Assembly: GCF_000455345.1 (NCBI RefSeq)
Contig: NZ_HG315691.1
Span: 444,217 to 508,216 of the forward strand
Length of the DNA: 64,000 nucleotides
Reading direction: 5' to 3'
Source: Halopiger goleimassiliensis
GTDB taxonomy: Archaea; Halobacteriota; Halobacteria; Halobacteriales; Natrialbaceae
The notes beneath the pieces were generated by a model. It worked only from the letters and a program-made list of their open reading frames with translations. It made no database searches and was not told where the DNA came from. The position numbers and the translations under genes are program-made. Shown here one piece after another: positions 58,532-64,000 of this stretch. Every line of letters starts with the position of its first letter. The stretch's first letter is position 1.

Positions 58532-60355
58532 CTAGACGTCGTCGAACGTGAGATCGCCTTCCCGAATCGCCGCGAGCGTCTCGGCCAGGTCGTCGACCGG
58601 CAGCCGTTTCTGCTCGGTCGTGTCCCGCTCGCGGACGGTAACGGTCGTCTCCTCGGCTCGCGGCTCATCGCCGCTCGCGTCTTCCGAGGCGCGTTGCGCC
58701 TCGCGCTCCTCGATCGTCTCGAAGTCGACCGTCACGCAAAACGGCGTGCCGACCTCGTCCTGGCGGCGGTAGCGCCGGCCGATGTTGCCCGAGTCGTCGT
58801 AGGTGACCGACAGCCCCGCCTCGCGCAGGTCGTCGACGATCTCCTGCGCGACGTCGACGAGTTCGTCGTCGCTCTGGAGGGGGAAGACGCCGACGAACGT
58901 CGGCGCGACCTCCGGCTCGAGCGCCAGGTAGGTCCGTTCTTCGCCGTCGACCTCGTCCTCGCGGTAGGCGTGGTGGAGGACGGTGTAGACGAGTCGGCCG
59001 ACGCCGAAGGAGGGTTCGACGACGTGGGGCGTGATGTGTTCGCCCGCCTCAGTCTGCTCTTCCACGCTGAATCCGGTCTTCTCGGCGGGAATCTCGTGAG
59101 TCTCGCCCTCGAGTTCGATCTCGACGGTCTCACCCTCGAAGGCCGACCGGTCCCTGGCCGCCAGCGCCTCGAGTTCCGACACCACGGCCTGGGCGTCGCC
59201 GCCGAACTCCGGCCCCAGATAACTCATGTCGGGGTCGACCGTGGCGCGCTCGACGGTCTTGGGCTGGTCGTACTGTTTGAAGATCGTAAAGCGGTCGTCG
59301 GAGTGCTCCTCGTGTTTCGAGAGGTCGTAGTCGCTGCGGTAGGCGAAGCCGGCGAGTTCGATCCAGTTGCCGTCGATCTCGCTCTCGGCGTCCCAGCAGT
59401 CCGCCGCGTAGTGAGCGCGCTCGCCGGAGAGGTGCTGGCGGAACCGGAACCGGTCCATGTCGACGCCGACCGACTCGTACCACGGTTTCGCGACGCCGAG
59501 GAAGTAGGCGACCCACTCGTTGGCGATGATTCCTTCCTCGACAGCCTCGCCGATCGTGATCGCGATCTCGCTTCCGTCCTCGGCGTTTTGCTCGTCGGCC
59601 GGATACAGCGTCACCTCGACGTCGGCGACGGACTCGAGGTCCGGTTCGTCCTCCTCGGGGTCGACGAAGTACTCGAGTTCGGCCTGCGTGAACTCCCGGA
59701 CGCGGATGATCGAGCGCCGGGGGCTGATCTCGTTGCGGTACGCGCGGCCGATCTGGGTGACGCCGAACGGCAGTTGATTCCGGGCGTACTCCTTCAGGCG
59801 GGGGAACTCGACGAAGATGCCCTGTGCGGTCTCGGGGCGGAGATAGCCCGGCTGGGACTCACCGGGACCGATGTTGGTGTCGAACATGAGGTTGAAGGCC
59901 TCGACGGCCTGGCCCGCGAGTCCAGCACCGCAGTTCGGGCAGACGAGTTCGTACTCGGCGATGACCTCCTCGACCTCGGGGATCGGGAGGCTCTCGGCGT
60001 CCTCGTACTCGGTGTTGTCCTCGACGACGTGGTCCGCGCGGTGGCTCTCGCCGCAGTCGGGACACTCGACGAGCATGTCGTCGAAGCCCTCGAGGTGGCC
60101 CGAGGCCTCGAAGACGGGTTCGGGCATGATCGTCGGCGCGTCGATCTCCATGTTGCCCTCGGCGACGGCGAACCGGTCGCGCCAGGCGTCCTCGACGTTG
60201 CCCTTCAGGGCCGCGCCCTGCGGACCGAAGGTGTAGAAGCCGCCGACGCCGCCGTAGGCTCCCGAGGACTGGAAGAAGTAGCCCCGACGCTTCGCGAGTT
60301 CGACGAGTTTCTCGGTCGTCGCGTCCGTCCGTTCGGTGGTGTCGTGTTCACTCAT
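58532..60355 (-). CDS. glyS: Glycyl-tRNA synthetase
   Basis: A 607-residue class II alpha2-type GlyRS of the archaeal/eukaryotic kind. The N-terminal block KRRGYFFQSSGAYGGVGG leads into FYTFGPQGAALK; the zinc-ribbon insert has two Cys pairs (VECPDCGESH and LVCPNCGAGL). Motif 2 is FGVTQIGRAYRNEISPRR, and motif 3 includes EPSFGVGRLVYTVL. The C-terminal anticodon domain contains VGVFPLQSDDEL and YDDSGNIGRRYRRQDEVG. ATG at 60355 overlaps the end of the CBS-domain gene, which is read in the same direction. Confidence 0.96.
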   Translation of the reverse strand: MSEHDTTERTDATTEKLVELAKRRGYFFQSSGAYGGVGGFYTFGPQGAALKGNVEDAWRDRFAVAEGNMEIDAPTIMPEPVFEASGHLEGFDDMLVECPDCGESHRADHVVEDNTEYEDAESLPIPEVEEVIAEYELVCPNCGAGLAGQAVEAFNLMFDTNIGPGESQPGYLRPETAQGIFVEFPRLKEYARNQLPFGVTQIGRAYRNEISPRRSIIRVREFTQAELEYFVDPEEDEPDLESVADVEVTLYPADEQNAEDGSEIAITIGEAVEEGIIANEWVAYFLGVAKPWYESVGVDMDRFRFRQHLSGERAHYAADCWDAESEIDGNWIELAGFAYRSDYDLSKHEEHSDDRFTIFKQYDQPKTVERATVDPDMSYLGPEFGGDAQAVVSELEALAARDRSAFEGETVEIELEGETHEIPAEKTGFSVEEQTEAGEHITPHVVEPSFGVGRLVYTVLHHAYREDEVDGEERTYLALEPEVAPTFVGVFPLQSDDELVDVAQEIVDDLREAGLSVTYDDSGNIGRRYRRQDEVGTPFCVTVDFETIEEREAQRASEDASGDEPRAEETTVTVRERDTTEQKRLPVDDLAETLAAIREGDLTFDDV

Positions 60356-61202
60356 AGAGTGCCTCGAGGAGGTCGACGTCACAGACGATGCCGACCAGTT
60401 GCTCGCCCGTGACCATCGGGATCTGTTCGATGTCGTTGCTGATCATCCGCTGGGCGGCCTCCTGGATCGAGGCCCCGCCGGAGACCGTCACCACGTCGTC
60501 GCTCATGAACTCCCGGACCGGACCGTTCGGGATCTCGATGTCGCGGGTCGGGAGGTAGCGGCTCCCGACGGCCTTGATCCCCTCCCAGGACCACTCGGAG
60601 TCCTGATCGTCGAAGTTGTCGCCGGTCTCCTCCTCGCCCTCGACGATGCGGGCCACGTCGATGATGTCGACCTCCGTGAGGACGCCGCTCATCTCCCCGT
60701 CGTCGTCGAGTGCGACGGTATAGGGGACGTTCGCGTAGGAGAGTTCGCGCTCGGCGACGGTCAGTGGCGCGCCGTCGTAGGTCGTGTTCACGTTCTCGCT
60801 GGCGTAGGTCTCGACCGTCCCGTCGGTCTCCTGATCGCCGGTCGCGATCGCGTGGATCACGTCGGTGACGGTGACGATCCCCTCGAACTCGCCGTCGACG
60901 ACGGGGACGCGGCGCGCGTTCTCCTCGACCATCGTCCGGGCGACGTCCTCGAGAGTAGTGTCGGCAGTCGTGGTCGGGACGTTCTCGTCCATCAGCATGA
61001 CGAGTTGGTCCTCGTCCGGCTGTTCGATCAGGGCGTCTCGCGAGATGAGTCCCCGATACTCCGGCCCGTCGTCGCCGTCGTTGACGATCGGCACCGACGA
61101 GAACGGCTGCTCTTGCAGGTACTCGAGGACGTCGGACCGCGTCCCCGGAAGATCGACGGTCACCACGTCCTCGCGGGGCGTCATGGCGTCGGCTACGTTC
61201 AT
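60348..61202 (-). CDS. Four-CBS-domain protein
   Basis: A 284-residue cytosolic protein made of two Bateman modules (four CBS motifs): about 1-65, 70-125, 130-185 and 225-284. Typical signatures are SSVPIVNDGDDG, RRVPVVDGEFEGIVTVTD, GVLTEVDIIDVARI and QIPMVTGEQLVGIVCDVD. CBS pairs bind adenine nucleotides and sense energy state. The last eight bases overlap the glyS start, so it is translationally coupled upstream of glyS, which hints at a role linked to translation. Confidence 0.9.
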   Translation of the reverse strand: MNVADAMTPREDVVTVDLPGTRSDVLEYLQEQPFSSVPIVNDGDDGPEYRGLISRDALIEQPDEDQLVMLMDENVPTTTADTTLEDVARTMVEENARRVPVVDGEFEGIVTVTDVIHAIATGDQETDGTVETYASENVNTTYDGAPLTVAERELSYANVPYTVALDDDGEMSGVLTEVDIIDVARIVEGEEETGDNFDDQDSEWSWEGIKAVGSRYLPTRDIEIPNGPVREFMSDDVVTVSGGASIQEAAQRMISNDIEQIPMVTGEQLVGIVCDVDLLEALYE

Positions 61203-61329
61203 ATCCCCAGGGTAGGGCGAAAATGCGTATAAACCCAGTGTTTCGCGCGCCGCGTCGCGGACGATCGATCAGGGCAAACGGACAGTCCGATTCGACGAGT
61301 TTATAGGTGGCTGAGTGAGAGTCACATAC

Positions 61330-61497
61330 ATGGCGACGAACCCCCCCGCCATGGCGGACGCCGACACGATCGTCGGTTCGATCGACTCGAGCAGTGCGAG
61401 CGACGGCGACGAGTACGTCATCGCGGACATCTCCGCGGACGACGCGTGGCTGTCGATGGAGGCCGAAGACGCACCGACGCTGCCGGCCTGGCGATAG
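61330..61497 (+). CDS. 55-residue acidic protein, haloarchaeal
   Basis: A short acidic protein: MATNPPAMADADTIVG with an alternative internal start, strands in VGSIDSSS and DEYVIADISADDAWLSM, and an ending of EAEDAPTLPAWR. I recall a short conserved haloarchaeal family with this IADIS.DDAWLS pattern and C-terminal W-R, but do not know its role. ATG at 61330 is preferred; a GTG at 61315 would add five residues. Confidence 0.6.
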   Translation: MATNPPAMADADTIVGSIDSSSASDGDEYVIADISADDAWLSMEAEDAPTLPAWR

Positions 61498-61645
61498 GGG
61501 GTGTGGGGACCCGGGGTGTCGCCGGTGCGGTTCGTATCGGCGAGGAGCAACTGCTCTCGAGTGCGGTATCGGACTGCCGTTCCGGCTCAGTATCAGCACG
61601 AGCGACGCGTTCGGTAGCCGCCGACCCGCGCCAACCGTTTTCCCG

Positions 61646-62173
61646 ATGTGTCACGTGATGGCGCACATGTCCCTCGAGCGCGTGTTCGACCGCGTTCCCG
61701 ATCCGGCATCGTTCACGCTCCCGGAGTACTCGCTGCCGCGTGGCGATCCGGTGATGCCCATCGCCGTCACGCGGGCGGAACTCTCGGCAGTGCTGGACCT
61801 GTACGAGACCTTTCAGGCGGTCGATCCGACCGGCCTCGACGCGAACCCGCTGTTCGCGGCGACGCGGGAGTACGTAGAACGGACGTTCGGCACTCCGCAG
61901 TATCGACCGGACGAGAAGCTACACGACGACGTGGAGGCGATGCTGACGACGTTCTCGAACGACCTCGGGAGTCGATCGATGGCCGTCGTCGACGCGACGC
62001 CGGCCCACCACCGGACGCTGTACCTCTTCCTGATCGCGTGTCGGAGCTATCACGCGACACCCCACGTCCGGTTCGACCCCGACCCTGACGCCGTCGAGAC
62101 CCTGTACGACCTCTACCGGCGGGTCACGGACCAGGACGTCTACCTCAAGAACCCGACGTCAGTACTCGAGTGA
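61646..62173 (+). CDS. Hypothetical protein, 175 residues
   Basis: An acidic, mostly helical protein without membrane segments. Starts at ATG 61646; internal ATGs at 61658 (MAHMSLERV) and 61667 are equally reasonable. The helical core includes RAELSAVLDLYETFQAV, EKLHDDVEAMLTTFSND and HHRTLYLFLIACRSYH. I do not recognise the family. It lies alone between the small acidic gene and the minus-strand 50-residue ORF, with no sign of an operon. Confidence 0.6.
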   Translation: MCHVMAHMSLERVFDRVPDPASFTLPEYSLPRGDPVMPIAVTRAELSAVLDLYETFQAVDPTGLDANPLFAATREYVERTFGTPQYRPDEKLHDDVEAMLTTFSNDLGSRSMAVVDATPAHHRTLYLFLIACRSYHATPHVRFDPDPDAVETLYDLYRRVTDQDVYLKNPTSVLE

Positions 62174-62210
62174 GCGATCACAGACGGATGAGTAGACGCG
62201 GCGAGGGACC

Positions 62211-62363
62211 TCACCCGGTAAGGAAGCCGCCCGGTGGAATGCGACCGGTGGGGGAATCACCCTCGGTGGAGTCCTCGCCGAACTCGGGAGAGTGGTCGAT
62301 CGTCCGCTTGACCTTCCGTCCGGTTTCCGTCACTGTCGTCAGCTGGTGAGATAGTTTACTCAT
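62211..62363 (-). CDS. 50-residue ORF with start in a palindrome
   Basis: A 50-residue protein: a polar, helical N-terminal half (MSKLSHQLTT then VTETGRKVKRTID) and a Pro/Gly-rich C-terminal half ending PTGRIPPGGFLTG. No membrane segment or known motif. The ATG at 62363 lies inside a perfect inverted repeat (62354-62375). Such a placement is expected for a leaderless, tightly repressed promoter, or for an autoregulatory protein. Whether it is translated is open; the C-terminal Gly-rich tail is unusual. Confidence 0.45.
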   Translation of the reverse strand: MSKLSHQLTTVTETGRKVKRTIDHSPEFGEDSTEGDSPTGRIPPGGFLTG

Positions 62364-62375
62364 ACACGAGTAAAC
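62354..62375. promoter_or_regulatory. Perfect inverted repeat GTTTACTC/GAGTAAAC
   Basis: Two perfect 8-base arms, GTTTACTC (62354-62361) and GAGTAAAC (62368-62375), separated by ATACAC. The length and spacing fit a dimeric TetR/PadR-type regulator. It overlaps the start codon of the 50-residue minus-strand ORF and lies about 280 bases before the ABC transporter start on the other strand, so it could serve either direction. Confidence 0.6.
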
Positions 62376-62587
62376 AACGTCGCGGCCCTGATAAGGGTTT
62401 TCGCGACGAACGATCGTGGCAGACGACTCCCACTGTTCAACTCGGACTGCAAGAGGGCTTTCGCGACGATCGAGAGAAAGAGGTGCACCAACTGCTGGAT
62501 CCGGGCGATCGGCGTTTTGCGTCGGCGAGGTGCTGTGCCTCGTCTTACCGACCGTCGATCGAAGGGATACTGATTTCCAGAGTCGAC

Positions 62588-62626
62588 TATTAATTCTACT
62601 TTCCGGGCAGAACAATTACGTTGTTC
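62588..62626 (+). promoter_or_regulatory. ABC transporter promoter with operator-like repeat
   Basis: TATTAATTCT (62588-62597) is a TATA-type box. Just downstream, GAACAA (62610-62615) and TTGTTC (62621-62626) form a perfect 6-base inverted repeat around TTACG, with GGG/CCC outer flanks. The repeat falls near the expected transcription start, 27-43 bases before the ATG at 62653, which is where a repressor should sit. The rest of the interval 62376-62587 shows no gene I can identify. Confidence 0.5.
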
Positions 62627-62652
62627 CCCGAGGTACATTTTCGACCACGAGT

Positions 62653-63765
62653 ATGGGGAGGAAGGACACACGTTCTGCCGCAGTTTCGGTTTCCGGTTTG
62701 ACCAAACGATACGACGGACCCGAGGGTGAGGTTCGGGCTCTCGACGGCGTCTCGTTTCGTATCGATCCGGGACAGGTAGTTGGTATTCTCGGCCCGAACG
62801 GGGCAGGCAAAACGACGCTGATCAAATCGATGTTGGGACTTATCGTTCCGACGGAGGGTGACGTCGTCATCGACGAAATCACCGTAACCGACGACAGCAC
62901 TGACGTCTATTCGCACGCTGGTGCGATGTTAGAAGGGGCACGGAATATCTACTGGCGGTTAACTGTCCGGGAGAACCTCGAATTTTTCGCAACCCTTGCC
63001 GGCCACTCCCCAGACGCAGTACGTGATCGACACGACGAACTGCTCGAACTGTTCGGGTTGACGGAGAAAGCCGACGTGGCCGTCAGGGAACTCTCGAGGG
63101 GGATGAAACAGAAGGTCTCGCTCGCAACCACGCTTTCCCGTGGCTGTTCCGTCCTGTTTCTGGACGAACCGACCCTCGGACTGGACGTAGAGAGTTCCCT
63201 CGAGTTGCGGCGAGAACTTCGTCGCCTGGTCGACCGTCAGTCGTTGACCGTCGTTCTTTCGAGTCACGATATGGACGTCATCGAGTCCCTCTGCGATCGA
63301 ATCATCGTTCTCAACGACGGACGGATCGTTGCCGATAGTACTATCGAGGAACTCACCGCGATCTTCGAATCCCAGGCGTACGACGTAACGATGAACGAAC
63401 CGCTACCGGAGGGGGTGCGCCGATCGATCGAACGCACTCACACGGTCGAACAGTGGACGCAAACGGCCGATGGCAAGGAGACGTTTACGGTCGTACTCGC
63501 CAGGGCCGAGTTACTGTACGATCTGGTCGAAACTCTCGAAGAAAGCGGCCGTGTGATCGAGTCGATCGACTCGACCGACCCGGATCTCGAAACGGCGTTC
63601 CTGGAGATTACGGGGCAGAAAACGGACGAACCGTCCGCAGCCACTGGTGAAGAGGGCACCAGACAGAGAGCGGACGACGGGCAGCCGTCGAAGAAAGACG
63701 TGACGGCACGACGGCAGTATCGACCCGACGATGAACGGCCGAGCGAAGCAGGTGGTGAGAACTAG
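62653..63765 (+). CDS. ABC transporter ATP-binding protein
   Basis: A 370-residue ATPase of an ABC-2-type exporter. Walker A is GPNGAGKTT (about 42-50), the signature RELSRGMKQ (about 139-147), Walker B VLFLDEPTLGLD (about 161-172), and the switch His in LSSHDMDV. After the NBD comes an extra C-terminal region (about 225-335) like that of multidrug or NatA-type exporter ATPases, then a disordered polar tail. The permease follows at once (TAGTG overlap). The base composition is somewhat less GC than the rest of the window. Confidence 0.93.
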   Translation: MGRKDTRSAAVSVSGLTKRYDGPEGEVRALDGVSFRIDPGQVVGILGPNGAGKTTLIKSMLGLIVPTEGDVVIDEITVTDDSTDVYSHAGAMLEGARNIYWRLTVRENLEFFATLAGHSPDAVRDRHDELLELFGLTEKADVAVRELSRGMKQKVSLATTLSRGCSVLFLDEPTLGLDVESSLELRRELRRLVDRQSLTVVLSSHDMDVIESLCDRIIVLNDGRIVADSTIEELTAIFESQAYDVTMNEPLPEGVRRSIERTHTVEQWTQTADGKETFTVVLARAELLYDLVETLEESGRVIESIDSTDPDLETAFLEITGQKTDEPSAATGEEGTRQRADDGQPSKKDVTARRQYRPDDERPSEAGGEN

Positions 63766-64000
63766 TGCGTCCGAGCGATACGTCAGAAGTACCGTTCAGT
63801 ACGACGCTGACGCTCGTTCGGGGTATTTTTAAGAAACAAGTGATATTGATGCTCCGATACCCCCTCAATTTGCTCTCCGGATTGCTGACGATGTACCTCT
63901 TCTTCCTGATGATCTTCTATGGAGGGAGTACGATAGCCGGGGAAGCACTCGCCGACAACCTGGAAGGCATCATCATCGGGTTTTTCCTGTGGTCGATGGC
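63765..64000 (+). CDS. ABC-2-type permease, cut by window end
   Basis: The last 236 bases encode the N-terminus of a permease. The GTG overlaps the ATPase stop (TAGTG). After a polar start (RPSDTSEVPFS) comes an amphipathic stretch, FKKQVILMLRYPLNLLSG, then a hydrophobic helix, LLTMYLFFLMIFYGGS, and the start of an extracellular loop and second helix. This matches the N-terminus of ABC-2 exporter subunits. The gene continues beyond the window. Confidence 0.85.
   Translation, partial: MRPSDTSEVPFSTTLTLVRGIFKKQVILMLRYPLNLLSGLLTMYLFFLMIFYGGSTIAGEALADNLEGIIIGFFLWSM

Noticed and set aside
62376-62587. Possible transposase remnant on the minus strand before the ABC genes
   Set aside because: A short helical segment (IARIQQLVHLFLSIVAKALL) looked protein-like, but I could not match it to any known transposase block, and no terminal repeats or target duplications are visible.

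Overview
The window is chromosomal DNA from an extremely halophilic archaeon (class Halobacteria). I base this on high GC with long antisense shadow ORFs, very acidic proteins, twin-arginine lipoproteins with a Gly-Cys lipobox, TTTAA/TATA-type archaeal promoters close to start codons, archaeal-type AlaS, GlyS, CCA-adding enzyme and RFC small subunit, a LysW-dependent amino-acid operon and a SAMP2-like ubiquitin-fold modifier. The mix of genes fits a Natrinema/Haloterrigena-like genome, but the genus is a guess.

Region by region. 1-14 kb is ordinary accessory and housekeeping sequence: an M29 aminopeptidase, a SAM methyltransferase, an M14 carboxypeptidase-like enzyme, threonine aldolase, a YfcE-type phosphoesterase, a PQQ-repeat lipoprotein, a Yip1-type membrane protein, an XPD-type helicase, a hydrolase, a 2H phosphoesterase-like protein and a membrane-anchored winged-helix protein. 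14.4-23.6 kb is one tight co-directional cluster, argG-argH-lysW-lysX-argC(lysY)-argB(lysZ)-argD(lysJ)-argE(lysK)-argF. It encodes arginine synthesis on the LysW carrier protein, with ATGA/GTGA stop-start overlaps at most junctions. ThrC follows. 25.75-27.6 kb is an AT-richer patch with small or unrecognised genes, operator-like repeats and a broken ORF; it looks like foreign DNA or a decayed insertion.

27.6-48.6 kb holds a glutamine-amidotransferase-like protein, a degenerate AMP-ligase, a divergent HxlR regulator pair, a hydrolase lacking its nucleophile, alaS, a histidine-kinase-like protein without its histidine, rfcS, a universal stress protein, samp2 with a GNAT gene, a headless RibL-like fragment, a second Rad3/DinG-type helicase, a lipoprotein, a CPBP protease, an Hsp20-like protein, a DUF1684 protein and a coiled-coil protein. 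48.7-51.4 kb holds cca, tRNA-Asn(GTT) with a partial 3'-end duplicate and nested inverted repeats downstream, and an epimerase. 51.6-61.2 kb holds a glycosyltransferase, DsbB, a MOSC protein, a second class-I amidotransferase, a large PQQ-repeat lipoprotein, glyS and an overlapping CBS-domain gene. The window ends with two small haloarchaeal genes, a 50-residue ORF whose start codon lies inside a perfect inverted repeat, and an ABC exporter (ATPase plus a permease cut by the window edge) behind an operator-like palindrome.

I see no CRISPR array, no complete insertion sequence and no rRNA. The best leads for new biology are the 25.75-27.6 kb patch, the palindrome-controlled ORF next to the ABC exporter, the tRNA-Asn integration scar, the micro-ORF bridging argC and argB, and a recurring theme of enzyme-like proteins that have lost catalytic residues.
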